Assembly (NCBI GenBank): GCA_032622095.1
Contig: CP136067.1
Coordinates: 131,505,990 to 131,569,989 of the forward strand
DNA length: 64,000 bases
Source of the DNA: Siphonodentalium dalli
Lineage: Eukaryota > Mollusca > Scaphopoda > Gadilida > Siphonodentaliidae
Reading direction: 5' to 3'
Shown: positions 44,816 through 56,600 of the stretch, in pieces
How positions within the stretch are numbered: the first letter of the stretch is position 1
How the letters are laid out: the number at the start of each line of letters is the position of its first letter
The notes under the pieces: generated by a model
Told to the model about the DNA's origin: nothing
Database searches by the model: none
Seen by the model: the letters and a program-made list of their open reading frames with translations, nothing else
Position numbers and translations under genes: made by a program

Positions 44816-47018
44816 GTAAGTGTGGAGAGTCTGACGAAAGATATATAGCAAGTGTGGAGAGTCTGACGAAAGATATATAGTAAGTGTGGAGAGTCTGACG
44901 AAAGATATATAGTAAGTGTGGAGAGTCTGACGAAAGATATATAGTAAGTGTGGAGAGTCTGACGAAAGATATATAGTAAGTGTGGAGAGTCTGACGAAAG
45001 ATATATAGTAAGTGTGGAGAGTCTGACGAAAGATATATAGTAAGTGTGGAGAGTCTGACGAAAGATATCTAGTAAGTGTGGAGAGTCTGACGAAAGATAT
45101 ATAGTAAGTGTGGCGAGTTTGACGAAAGATATCTAGTAAGTGTGGAGAGTCTGACGAAAGATATATAGTAAGTGTGGCGAGTTTGACGAAAGATATAAAG
45201 TAAGTGTGGAGAGTCTGACGAAAGATATATAGTAAGTGTGGAGAGTCTGACGAAAGATATCTAGTAAGTGTGGAGAGTCTGACGAAAGATATATAGTAAG
45301 TGTGGAGAGTCTGACGAAAGATATCTAGTAAGTGTGGAGAGTCTGACGAAAGATATATAGTAAGTGTGGAGAGTCTGACGAAAGATATATAGTAAGTGTG
45401 GAGAGTCTGACGAAATATATCTAGTAAGTGTGGAGAGTCTGACGAAAGATATCTAGTAAGTGTGGAGAGTCTGGCGAAAGATATCTAGTAAGTTTGGAGA
45501 GTCTGACGAAAGATATCTAGTAAGTGTGGAGAGTCTGACGAAAGGTATCTAGTAAGTGTGGAGTCTGACGAAAGGTATCTAGTAAGTGTGGAGAGTCTAT
45601 CGAAAGATATATAGTAAGTGTGGAGAGTCTGACGAAAGATATATAGTAAGTGTGGAGAGTCTGACGAAAGATATATAGTAAGTGTGGAGAGTCTGACGAA
45701 AGATATATAGTAAGTGTGGAGAGTCTGACGAAAGATATATAGTAAGTGTGGAGAGTCTGACGAAAGATATATAGTAAGTGTGGAGAGTCTGACGAAAGAT
45801 ATCTAGTAAGTGTGGATCGAGAGTCTGACGAAAGATATCTAGTAAGTGTGGAGAGTCTATCGAAAGATATATAGTAAGTGTGGAGAGTCTGACGAAAGAT
45901 ATCTAGTAAGTGTGGAGAGTCTGACGAAAGATATCTAGTAAGTGTGGAGAGTCTGGCGAAAGATATCTAGTAAGTTTGGAGAGTCTGACGAAAGATATCT
46001 AGTAAGTGTGGAGAGTCTGACGAAAGGTATCTAGTAAGTGTGGAGTCTGACGAAAGGTATCTAGTAAGTGTGGAGAGTCTATCGAAAGATATATAGTAAG
46101 TGTGGAGAGTCTGACGAAAGATATATAGAAAGTGTGGAGAGTCTGACGAAAGATATATAGTAAGTGTGGAGAGTCTGACGAAAGATATATAGTAAGTGTG
46201 GAGAGTCTGACGAAAGATATATAGTAACTGTGGAGAGTCTGACGAAAGATATCTAGTAAGTGTGGAGAGTCTGACGAAAGATATCTAGTAAGTGTGGAGA
46301 GTCTATCGAAAGATATATAGTAAGTGTGGAGAGTCTGACGAAAGACATATAGTAAGTGTGGAGAGTCTGACGAAAGATATATAGTAAGTGTGGAGAGTCT
46401 GACGAAAGATATCTAGTAAGTGTGGAGAGTCTGACGAAAGATATCTAGTAAGTGTGGAGAGTCTATCGAAAGATATATAGTAAGTGTGGAGAGTCTGACG
46501 AAAGATATATAGTAAGTGTGGAGAGTCTGACGAAAGATATCTAGTAAGTGTGGATCGAGAGTCTGACGAAAGATATCTAGTAAGTGTGGAGAGTCTATCG
46601 AAAGATATATAGTAAGTGTGGAGAGTCTGACGAAAGATATATAGTAAGTGTGGAGAGTCTGGCGGAAGATATATAGTAAGTGTGGAGAATCTGACGAAAG
46701 ATATATAGTAAGTGTGGAGAGTCTGACGAAAGATATCTAGTAAGTGTGGAGAGTCTGACGAAAGATATCTAGTAAGTGTGGAGAGTCTATCGAAAGATAT
46801 ATAGTAAGTGTGGAGAGTCTGACGAAAGATATATAGTAAGTATGGAGAGTCTGACGGAAGATAATAGTAAATGTGGAGAGTCTGACGAAAGATATCTAGT
46901 AAGTGTGGAGAGTCTATCGAAAGATATATAGTAAGTGTGGAGAGTCTGAAGAAAGATATATAGTAAGTGTGGAGAGTCTGACGAAAGATATATAGTAAGT
47001 GTGGAGAGTCTGACGAAA
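44816..47018. repeat. 32-bp array built on the exon 7 splice donor, about 69 copies
   Basis: The unit is GATATATAGTAAGTGTGG plus AGAGTCTGACGAAA; about a third read GATATCTA. The first unit overlaps the exon: its TCTGGAAGATATATA is matched in every unit by TCTGACGAAAGATATATA. Each unit therefore carries the last exon bases and GTAAGTG. Marker variants (AAAGGTATC, GTTTGGAG) repeat about 480 bp apart, showing block duplication. The 273-codon minus frame at 46,303-47,124 is mostly array and is not a gene. Confidence 0.98.
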
Positions 47019-47384
47019 GAGAAAATATCTCAATGACTATCTTTGAGAAGCTCTTCAAAAACATTTTGATCTGACATTTGGAACTCCTTAGATAAAAACA
47101 ATGAACGAATGTAAATATAAACATAACTTCGAAAAGGGTCTAACAAGCCACATAAATATGCCTAGTTAATGTACTATCACTAAACATAAACGATATGGCA
47201 AACATAAAGAGAATAAAACAATCTTGCAATATAACACTTATAACATCAGTCTATCATATTTTTTATATACACGATCATACTAACTAGCTTTACCTTCTAA
47301 GATAGTCATCAGATCAACATATCACACACTATCGACCTATAATGTGGAGTAGGTACATAATGAGATTACTTGATTCTGAAATAA

Positions 47385-47640
47385 GCAGATAATAGACCCG
47401 TATCCGTTATATCGTTTTATGGCGCGGGCCGCATTGAAAACACCTGTTATTGTGCGTAAACATCAAACGTCGTGAGTTGGCCCTATTTGTGTCATTGTCC
47501 GCACACAATCTGCTTATAATCGCCTCATTGTGAGTCGATAATGTGACTAAAAACTATCATTTTCAGCTCGGTATCGACTAAAATTGAGGCGACTCTAAGC
47601 AGATTATCTATCTAAATCAAGGTTTTCGGGAGATCAGGCT
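47385..47640. repeat. Repeat family H, copy 2
   Basis: Reverse-oriented match to 5,356-5,640: ATAATCGCCTCATTGTGAG, TCGATAATGTGACTAAAA and GGAGATCAGGCTGG. Confidence 0.6.
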
Positions 47641-48330
47641 GGATGAGAGAAGCACGTTATGTAACATAATGGCAATCGTTCAATTCAGTTGGACGTACAA
47701 CACTGCAACAACCGCGTTACACACGAAATTCGCTGCAGACACTACTAGTTTGTTTGTTCTCTAGAATATCCAATATTTTGATATCTCGTCTACGCATGAC
47801 GAGCGGAAGTGTTCGGAACAATATGCGCACATGCTTTGTGACGATCCAACCTATATTTGGAAGAGCTCCACATTATGTAGGAACAAGTGGTACTCTTTCA
47901 TTTTGGGTCTGCAGTTCGTGTTTTCTTTCTTCAGAAAAGCATGTGTGTCCATGTTATCGACCTTTGACAGCTGGTTTCCAAATGCCTTTGAACTGTACCC
48001 CCGTTTTCTAAGTTGAACTTTGAGCAACGCCTATGACGCTCTTAGAAGAGACACAAATATCAGACCAGTAGGTCGATGTCTCCACCGAACTCCGTATGTA
48101 ACGGTTGTTGCAGTGTTTGTGATATTTGAAATGGCCGTCAGTTAAAATTTCCAACAGTTGGAAAGCTTGTTGTATACCAGTTGGAATATGGGGGGATAAA
48201 ATTCCTCAAACTGCAAACAACTTGTTAAAAGGGGTGCAGTCGGAAATATCAAGGTTTACGCCCCCCCCCCCCCCCCCCCCCCATGAAATGTAGATTGCAC
48301 TACCATAGTTGCATACCATCTTACTTCTAG
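47641..48330. other. End of intron 7, with a 22-base C run
   Basis: A run of 22 cytosines at about 48,261-48,282 lies 50 bp before exon 8. No gene is seen. The 85-codon frame at 47,754-48,011 has no motif I recognise. Confidence 0.6.
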
Positions 48331-48400
48331 CTGCTGGAGTACACACCCGACAAAAGGATACTTCTGGATTTTGAAAGGACCAATATCAGCAACGATCGTT
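48331..48400 (+). CDS. Class B1 GPCR, exon 8 (ECL2 to TM5)
   Basis: After TTACTTCTAG the 70-nt exon completes a Tyr codon and reads CWSTHPTKGYFWILKGP then ISATIV, ending phase 0 at ATCGTT|GTGAGT. The Cys pairs with the TM3 cysteine. YFWILKGPI is the start of TM5, where this family typically has a W-I-x-x-x-P pattern. Confidence 0.97.
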
Positions 48401-49239
48401 GTGAGTATATACTTAATATCTATATCAGCAACGACGCTCGTGTATTTTATTTATGCCACAATGATTCATTTAGATTTTTTTATCACAGCCATTTGATATC
48501 CCCATCCAGATATTTCCTAGTTCATATAACAATAGCAATCTGCGTTGATTGATACGCAGGCAATTTTCTTCATATTTGATTGATTTCATAACTACTTCCC
48601 ATTTTAAAGGAATATGTAACAAAGCAAATATTTTGCTAACTAAGATGTAGTTCTATTTTGGGTATAACAGTTTAACCCATGAAATGACGTTTGAATATTT
48701 ACACCCAAAGTAGAAATGTATTCCCACAGTAGGGGTGACGAACAAAATGTGTGGTATACACAACCTAGCATAGACAATTATGGTGTAAATACATTCATTG
48801 ATCAATAACAAAATATTGTTTATTTGTATGCCACCTCATGTGTGGAGTCTCTGTGATAGCGTTCTTTGTGTTAAGAGGGAGGTAAAGTGGAAACATTTGA
48901 ATGGGGAATTCAGTGTTAATTTTTTAGAAAGTTTCAAGACTTATCTAGTGACAACGCGAAGCGGAATTTTTATTTTCATCCCAGGTTGGATAGTATTTGA
49001 CATTATTAAAAAGTAGGTCACCATTGTTTATCATTGTTTATAATATTTCCATCACATGTCACAAATCAAAACATAAAATGAAAATTACGCTTTGCGTTGT
49101 CACTAGATATGAAGACATGAAGTATTGTTTTAAGGTTTGTAAATATTGAGTGATATTATCTTGAAAATTAACACTGAATTCCCCATTATATGTTGCCACT
49201 TTACACCTCTTAATTCTGGAATCCGACGTGTATTTGCAG
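48401..49239. other. Intron 8
   Basis: AT-rich. 48,880-49,010 and the complement of 49,070-49,190 share loose inverted similarity (GAATTCAGTGTTAATTTT, AAAATTAACACTGAATTC), so a small foldback unit overlaps the exon 9 upstream region. Confidence 0.6.
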
Positions 49240-49325
49240 ATAAATTTCGGCTTCTTCTGCAACATTATAAGAATACTATTCACAAAGCTACATGCAGTAA
49301 ATTCACCCGAAGCCAGAAAATACAG
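49240..49325 (+). CDS. Class B1 GPCR, exon 9 (end of TM5, ICL3)
   Basis: After GTATTTGCAG the exon reads INFGFFCNIIRILFTKLH then AVNSPEARKY, with two bases over at ACAG|GTATAAG. INF..F.NI.R.L.TKL is the class B TM5-ICL3 pattern; the following KY[R] matches the start of the next, G-protein-contacting segment. The exon that should follow (LAKSTL.LIPL..H-like TM6) was not found in the rest of the window. Confidence 0.96.
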
Positions 49326-49429
49326 GTATAAGTAAGTATAGTTTGTCATTTGTTAGCATTCATTGAACATTGCATATGTTTGCCCTCAAGCCGTCTTGGT
49401 ATTTCTATGTTAACGCCTCTGAACGAGAA

Positions 49430-49683
49430 ACATTAAACAACTTTATGTTAATCATTTATATGCTAAATACTCGTTTGCGGGTAATTGTTCATTAGGAAAT
49501 GTTCAGACAATACAAGGTCGTTTGTTGAACTTATTATCTGAACATTTCCCCAATAAATATAATCCCTTCTATACTTATCGTCTGCAGTTTTTTGTTATCA
49601 AGCCCTCGAGATGAATAATATACCATTCCAATGTATACTTTTACAACAGAGTGGGAGGATCCATTAAGCATGGAATGGGTTAG
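49430..49683. repeat. MITE family E, copy 4
   Basis: GGAAATGTTCAGACAATA, GGTCGTTTGTTGAACTTATT and ATCTGAACATTTCCCC mark the centre, with GGAATGGGTTAGTG near the right end. The ends are eroded. Confidence 0.65.
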
Positions 49684-49828
49684 TGCGTACATGAATCTAA
49701 GAAGTCCCGATAACGTGCTACCTGAAGGCAGTTGTTCATTTGTAAAGGTGCGTTCATACTCTCGCAAATTAGCCAGACATTCTTTTGCAGGCATGCTGCA
49801 TAGAAAGCTACAAAGCCTGCAATGTGCC

Positions 49829-50034
49829 CAAGCCTTGAAATATTGAGCTTGTCATTTGCAGAATGAGGTCCACAGAGGGTGAATTTAGTGATGCTATCCG
49901 GCACAGCGGGCTAGCATCACCAAATTTACCCTCTGTTGTCCTCATTCTGCTTAGGCCTTAGCAGAATGAGGTTCACAGAGGGTGAATTTGGGAACCTCAT
50001 TCTGCAAATGACAGGCTCAATATTTCAAGGCTTG
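49829..50034. mobile_element. MITE family D, copy with perfect 8-bp duplication
   Basis: The ends are CAAGCCTTGAAATATTGAGC and its complement. AATGTGCC stands at 49,821-49,828 and 50,035-50,042. The interior has one full palindrome (GCTATCCGGCACAGCGGGC centre) and half of a second. This is the clearest proof of the family boundary. Confidence 0.95.
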
Positions 50035-50205
50035 AATGTGCCAGAAACCGAATGATAAAATTGCTTACAATATGCTCGCTACATTTATGTCAGAAGTAAA
50101 AACTATGTATTACCACTAGTAGCGCTATTATCAAAATTAGAGTGTATATACATAACATGCAAATTTTGGGCAAGAATCAATCATACTAATATGTTATAGC
50201 AACGT

Positions 50206-51204
50206 GTTAGTAACGCTGAATAGGTCACTCTCACCGGTTTTCTGTGATAAAGTTACCCAGGTTCCCGAAATTGTGATAAAGTTACCCAGGTTGGAGAGGA
50301 TTGTGATAAAGTTACCCAGGTTAATAACATTTCATGTTTAGCAACAAATTATTCATTTTTGCGATCAATATGACGAACTACAGTACTAATATGTCTTAAT
50401 TTATGCTTAATAAGGGCTATTACTTGCCAAAACTGAACAATATTTCCCTGTGTCACTTTTAAATCGAGTTGATATTGTGAGATTTGCTTTATCACAATTC
50501 TCTCCAACCAGGGGCCTGTACTATATATTTACAATTGCCGTGTTTGAACAGGTGTACAAGGTTATGGGAGGTACACAGGAGGCGTGAAGTGCAATATACC
50601 ACTGTATTGTAATAGAGTAGATTATACGCGTGTGCTCATTGCTGATGGGTGATTTGGTTTGATCAGAATGGTATTCAATATAATACTCCAGCGATTTTGC
50701 ATGACAACCCAACTAGAAATTGAAATACATCTTAAAACTTGAATTGTTGGAACAGACGATAACCATTGATGACATAATTATAACACAATGCACGAGCGGT
50801 TGCGGCGTACTCACTGAGCGATTATTTAAAGGATACCGATTACCCCACTAATACAATTGAACACGGATTACCCATGCACTAGCGATAACATATCAATGAG
50901 TGTCTCCGAGGAATATTTTTTTTCATTGGTCAATCAAGTCACATGTGGTAAACCTATTATTTTATTGGTCACCGTGCATGTAAACGAGGCGTTGCAAGAA
51001 GTCGCCTTTTCACTGTAAGAATAAGAGTGGATGTCTATGGTAATCGACACCTTCTGTGTGCCCCACATAACCTTGTACACATGTTCAAACACGGCAATTG
51101 TAAATCTATAGTACAGGCCCCAGGGTAACTTTATCACAAACTTAGGAACCTGGGTAACTTTATCACAGAAAACCGGTGAGAGTGACCTATTCAGCGTTAG
51201 TAAC
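50206..51204. mobile_element. Foldback element, about 1 kb
   Basis: GTTAGTAACGCTGAATAGG and TCACTCTCACCGGTTTTCTG at the left pair with the complement at 51,150-51,204. A second inner pair, GGGCCTGTACTATATATTTA and ACAATTGCCGTGTTTGAACA (about 50,513-50,552), matches in reverse at 51,075-51,120. Left arm holds three GTGATAAAGTTACCCAGGTT repeats. No transposase. Confidence 0.9.
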
Positions 51205-51254
51205 ACTGTTACATGTGGAACTACCGAAAGTTCACTATTCCCGTTGTTAGGGCC

Positions 51255-51789
51255 GGTTTACATTGCTGTAGATCTGTATACAGTTCTACACGCATACTAG
51301 TGCAAACGGTTGATATAGAAATGCACACAGAAAGAAAACGGTATTCGTTCGTGTGAGAAACAATCGTATCCGTTATACATCAATTCAACCCATGTATTTC
51401 ACACTGTGTAAGCGAGAACCTGTGTGCTGGTGCATGTGGTGACAAAGTACTTAAAGTAAAGTTTTTACTATATACAGTATATCTTATTAATATTTGTTCT
51501 TCTTGGAGTTTGGTAATACCTTAGTACATTTAGTGAACAACCGGGCGACCGCAAAAGCATAACATATAACCATTATCAACTGGTGTAAGAATAAACTGCT
51601 TTGGTCTGCTGATAGTTGATTCATTTTGTTGTTGTCTGGCCTGAACTGACACGACTCATAGTGAATTGTCAATTAGCAGAGTACTGATGAGCGCGCGTTC
51701 ACTATCAGTAATCATGTTGTTATCACAGCAATCTGCGACACGTGACTTCACACAGATCTGTATACAGATCTACAGCAATGTAAACACAC
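51255..51789. mobile_element. Inverted-repeat element, about 535 bp
   Basis: GGTTTACATTGCTGTAGATC then TGTATACAG at the left and the complement at 51,755-51,789. The arms are about 30 bp and the interior is unique AT-rich sequence with no motif. Confidence 0.8.
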
Positions 51790-52237
51790 CTTAGCTTTGG
51801 TAAATTAGCATCTTATATGCATTTTGCCGTTAATATTCTGGCACCATGGGGTGTTCTATGACAACATGCCTGCACAAAATGTCGTGCAAACTCGCCACTG
51901 TATGAACGTACCCTGAGTGTCTTATGCTGTACTAGAATAGAATAGTTTAGACCATATATTGTGATACACACTATAGTGAGAATCTGATGCGCACTGCACC
52001 TATCTGTGTCATGTTTGCCGCGCTGTGCTTAAAATGTGACATTTCAGACTGTTTAGATGTAAATGTAATTGGTTATGCTTGGTCAAGTTCGATTACACAC
52101 ATATTTGATATTGATATCTATTCGGCGGACATAGAAAATTATTTGGCATTATCTGTCAAATGGAATATTTCACTTGCCGGACCAAATTCACAGGTACCCT
52201 GGTGCGAGAACCCCCACATGCAAGCCTGTGTGTAGTG

Positions 52238-52575
52238 TGCCTGTCATTTGCAGAACGATGTCCCCAGAGGGTGAATTTATTGACGCTATCCCGCATAGCG
52301 GTCTAACATCAATAAATTCACCCTCTGGGGACCTCATTCTTCTTAGGCCTCATTTTCTCTGGAAAGTTTCTTTATTATATAATTTCCATAGAAACTTCTT
52401 CACATAGATTATATTCACCATTTGGGAACCTCAATCTGAGTCTATGTCTTCCATAGCAGATGAGGCCATGCAGAATGAGGTCCCCAGAGGGTGAATTGGA
52501 TATGATAGCCCGCTATGCGGGATAGCGTCACTAAATTCACCCTCTGGGGACCTCATTCTGCAAATGACAAGCACA
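52238..52575. mobile_element. MITE family D pair
   Basis: GTGTGCCTGTCATTTGCAGA at the left and GCAAATGACAAGCACACG at the right enclose two palindromic units (about 52,255-52,345 and 52,470-52,562). Between them is a non-palindromic middle with GGAAAGTTTCTTTATTATAT, similar to 43,375-43,410. Confidence 0.8.
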
Positions 52576-52920
52576 CGTAACATATTACCTACATTATATG
52601 GTATTTTGTTCAGTAATAAAAGTTAGAGTGTGGACAAAAAAGAAAACGAAATCAATTTCTGTTGCTAGAAACTTGTTAATCACTAATTCCAACTAAACAT
52701 TATTGTTAAACGTGTTTGCGCTATCTCACACTTTCTATTATTTATATAGTTATAACAATAATTTTGAGTTGGAGTTGAGACAAAGAAAGTGCATCTTTGC
52801 AATGCGAAATCTCAACATAATTATACAGTCAACAAAGAAATATTAGCTACCATGGGGATTTAATCTCCATATCTGGTTGAACAATACCACGTTTTGCACA
52901 GTCTCTTTGAAAGGCCGACG

Positions 52921-53300
52921 AAAATCCTATATCGGATGTACGTCTCCATAACACTCAAATTAAAATCCTATATCGGATGTACGTCTCCATAACACTCAAA
53001 TTAAAATCCTATATGGGATGTACGTCTCCATGACACTCAAATTAAAATCCTATATCGGATGGATGTACGTCTCCATAACACTCAAATTAAAATCCTATAT
53101 CGGATGTACGTCTCCATAACACTCAAATTAAAATCCTATATGGGATGTACGTCTCCATGACACTCAAATTAAAATCCTATATCGGATGTACGTCTCCATA
53201 ACACTCAAATTAAAATCCTATATGGGATGTACGTCTCCACAACACTCAAATTAAAATCCTATATCGGATGTACGTCTCCATAACACTCAAATTAAAATTA
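52921..53300. repeat. 41-bp tandem repeat, nine units
   Basis: The unit is AATCCTATATCGGATGTACG plus TCTCCATAACACTCAAATTAA. Units start at about 52,923, 52,964, 53,005, 53,046, 53,091, 53,132, 53,173, 53,214 and 53,255. The fourth is four bases longer. CGG/GGG and TAACAC/TGACAC variants alternate in blocks. Confidence 0.97.
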
Positions 53301-53391
53301 GGTTGTGCTTTGAAGGGTTCCCTCCATTTCATTGGAGAGTGGCGCAGATTACGCCCGATGTCATTGTTTATGCGGGCAATTCTTCAAGGAG

Positions 53392-53913
53392 TGTCCACTT
53401 ATAAATGGACAATCGGTACCTAAAATGGTCATTAATAAATGGACAATCCAACCACGCGTGGCGCGCGAGCTTGGGATTGTCCACTAAATGAAGACATGTT
53501 TTGCTAATCCTGCATGTTAGCTTCATATTTAATATTAAGGGCAATAACTCTATAAATAATATTAATTTGCTAAATAACGGTGATTTGTATGAGAAGAAGT
53601 GTTTTTGACGAAATAACGGAGATATTTGAAGAAGAGTTGTTGACGAAATAACGGAAATATTCGAAGAAGTGTTTTTAAAGAGTTGATCTGTTGTGGTGTT
53701 GCAAATTTCTCACACAAATTTCCGTCATTTTAGTAAAGGTACATTCTTTATAGAGTTATATTACCCTTCAGATTTAATATGAAGCTAACATGCACGATTA
53801 TCTATATATGTCGTGATTTAGTGGACAATCCCAAGCTCGCGTGCCACGCGTGGTCGGATTGTCCATTTATTAACGACCATTTTAGGTACCGATTGTCCAT
53901 TTATAAGTGGACA
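53392..53913. mobile_element. Repeat family J, copy 2 (foldback MITE)
   Basis: TGTCCACTTATAAATGGACA at the left and TGTCCATTTATAAGTGGACA at the right. Long arms include GGTACCTAAAATGGTC, CCACGCGTGG and GGGATTGTCCACTAAAT. The centre carries GACGAAATAACGGA copies shared with 15,480-15,890. Arms of about 130 bp. Confidence 0.93.
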
Positions 53914-54145
53914 ATCTTATGCGCATTAGGTGTGTTTATGGTATAACAGATCGCTTTGCAGAACTGAGGTCAATGACGCGTTGACAATTTTCCCACGCAT
54001 TGTCAAACTCAACTATTGTTGGAAATCTGAATACAGGTGATATATCCATAATTCATTTTACTCATCGCAATATAGGAGACATCATCTTCGAGTTTTTATC
54101 AGTCAACGATATTCATTTCGCATCTTGTTGTATTTATAACTATTT

Positions 54146-54393
54146 TTAACCCTTTGAGTGCCAGGTAGATTTTTGTATCAACCCATATACCCTGTGCCAA
54201 TGCATTCTCTTATATATGCGAGTCGACCATAGGTCGGCTCGCATATATAAGAGAATGCATTGGCCTAACAATTTTTTATTTTATTTTTGTCACAATTTTT
54301 TACAATTTTACAATTTTATTCTTATATTCTTTAACATACTTATTTTGTAGGTTTAGGGCCGATTAGATCGGGCTCTGGCACTTAAAGGGTTAA
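54146..54393 (+). mobile_element. MITE family B, copy 4 (opposite orientation)
   Basis: TTAA then CCCTTTGAGTGCCAGGTAG; at the right GCACTTAAAGGG then TTAA. One hairpin at about 54,197-54,263 with a single central change (GGTCGG). The order is the reverse of copies 1-3. Confidence 0.92.
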
Positions 54394-55086
54394 ATACTAC
54401 GATTCTCACAAACATTGACTACGCCAGGAATGCACTCCATATTTGGAAACAATGTATTACGTCATGTTTGGGAATCCCGCGAGATCATAAGAATGAATTA
54501 TAATGGACAGTTATAGAGACATACATCCGTTAGGATATTCGTCGGCTGTTCAAACAGACTGAGATTTGCAATACAACATGCAGCTACTCCAAACTGCTAT
54601 CCCCGCATTTCGAGCTCAACGGTCAAACTCCGTGCAGCGCCCTCTACGTTATCACTGCGATATAACACTGCCACAAGGATGGTACTTCTCGGACCGAAAC
54701 ATCTATTATTACATATCGTCGGAACTATATGTAGTCACCTATTATCTTATTTTTACCACCAACAGTTTGCAATAATGGTAATTCTTTCGGTTTTGATAAG
54801 AACAATATGAACTGAGGCTGACATATACAATTTTAATCCTAAAACGTAAGAACTAAGAACACGTAAGAAATCCTTACCAAATATCCTTATGTCAGTGGTA
54901 TCTCAGCGGAGTTTGCTCAACGGTGTTATTCCATGTATGTACCGGGCAGAGGGTTTACCTCTGTTGCAATGCGAGGTTGCACAGTGAAACTTCCACAAAG
55001 ACTTATTTCTTACCTCCATATGATCTGTTATCTGCATTCTTCGTCCCCTGTCTCTATTTACTTTACACTCCGCTGTCGTGTATCAC
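54394..55086. other. Downstream spacer
   Basis: No convincing exon. Short frames at 54,566-54,775 and 54,923-55,168 lack motifs; the second runs into the foldback element that follows. Confidence 0.4.
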
Positions 55087-55581
55087 CCCTGGTAAAGTGG
55101 TCCTGCTAATGTGCTATGATGCGGTTGAGTCCTGCCGAATTGCTATAATGATGTTTAGGGCAAACTGATGCTGTTAACAAAAAGTACCGTTATTTTTTTT
55201 CAATTTGTCTTTTTCGCAGTGTTCCGATAATCTGAACATATACAGGAAACGCTATTAAGCGTATCAAACATTCAAAAACATATTTATTGCGAAGTATTTT
55301 TAATACTGGTTGTATTAGTTGTTAAAAATCGACTATAATCAAGATGGTTATTCATGTAGTTTTAGAAACACCAGCGCAGCCGTTATTATATTTTTCAAAA
55401 ATATATTTGTTCTTGAATGTTTCATTCGCCCACTGTTTTTTCTCTCAAATCGCTCGGATTGCCAAACATCGCGAAAATAACAGTACTTTTTAGTAACGGC
55501 ATCAGTTTGCCCTACCCGCGTCATACCAATTCAGCCGGACCACCAGCATCATAGAATATTAGCAGGACCACTTGACCAGGG
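55087..55581. mobile_element. Foldback MITE
   Basis: CCCTGGTAAAGTGGTCCTGC at the left and GCAGGACCACTTGACCAGGG at the right. The arms continue through AGGGCAAACTGATGCTGTTA and TAACGGCATCAGTTTGCCCT for about 115 bp with moderate mismatch. Confidence 0.9.
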
Positions 55582-56600
55582 ATGTGTATGTCTTTCGTTT
55601 TTTCTTCTATTCTTCTTCCCTCGTATGTCTTTACTTTTCTCCACCCCCTATATTGTTATATATCTCTTTCTCGTTCTTTTCACCTGCCAATTTTGTTTAA
55701 CCACTCAAGTTTACAGGCTTTTCAGAGTGAGTTACATTTCCTTTGCACCATGAGATTGCATGATAATCATTGCCTCCTTTGCCAGCGGATTTCGTTTGAG
55801 TATAGGGTTGCAGTCTTATATATCCCGATAAGAAGGCGCCCCATTTGTGATTTCTCTAGACAATCTCGATTACAATCTATCAATTTGAAGGAAATAATTA
55901 TCCTTGAAAACCAATGTATGATAGAGTACTATAGCAACACCTGTTTTTACCCTCAAAATATGAGAGATATGTTCTAATTGTGTGTAAAAGGGGTTTAAAA
56001 ATTAAGAACAAGTGTTTTGACATAGGTCGATAGAGAGTTGAATGGGTAATATTTGCAAAAACACACTACCGTATCAAGATTTGAAGCAATCTAGTGTATA
56101 TACATGTATGCGCGCTGTCTACCATCTGAAATCCTCATCTGTCTGCGAGAAAATGAATCAAATATTTTTCATTGCATATATTTTTTTATTTTATTTTTTT
56201 TTGGAAGCCTTTGCAGAACTATTGGAGGAAAAAATCGCAATAAAACAATAAAATGTCTGAAAAGATGAATCAGTATTGAGTATTTAGGTCTGCCAGATTA
56301 TTGTAAACGTGATCTAATACTATTTATGTCGGGTTATTTGTTTTGGTCCTTCACAAGATAAACAAAATAGTTCTGCAAATGGCCACCAAAAAAAAATAAA
56401 TATGCAATGACATATATTTGATTTATTTTCTCACGGGGATATAATTGATTTCGTATTGTCAAAATTAACTATTATAATTGGATAAAACTATACCTGTTCT
56501 ATTCAGGATGTACGTTATCGTTGGCCTCTCTGACTTTGTCTCTCTCTTTCTAGTGTGCTAGGTATGGTGTGGATCATGCCATGAATCACTACTCAGGCTA
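55582..56600. other. Downstream spacer with an unexplained frame
   Basis: A 131-codon + strand frame (55,582-55,977) begins right after the foldback element. I recognise no domain in it; the first 40 residues are hydrophobic and the rest polar. It could be chance. Nothing else is seen apart from T-runs near 56,180. Confidence 0.35.

Noticed and set aside
44816-47018. CRISPR-like array
   Set aside because: Direct repeats without unique spacers; eukaryotic intron context.
46303-47124. 273-codon minus-strand frame
   Set aside because: Almost entirely the 32-bp splice-donor array; the 32-bp period cycles frames and the repeat happens to lack stops on this strand.
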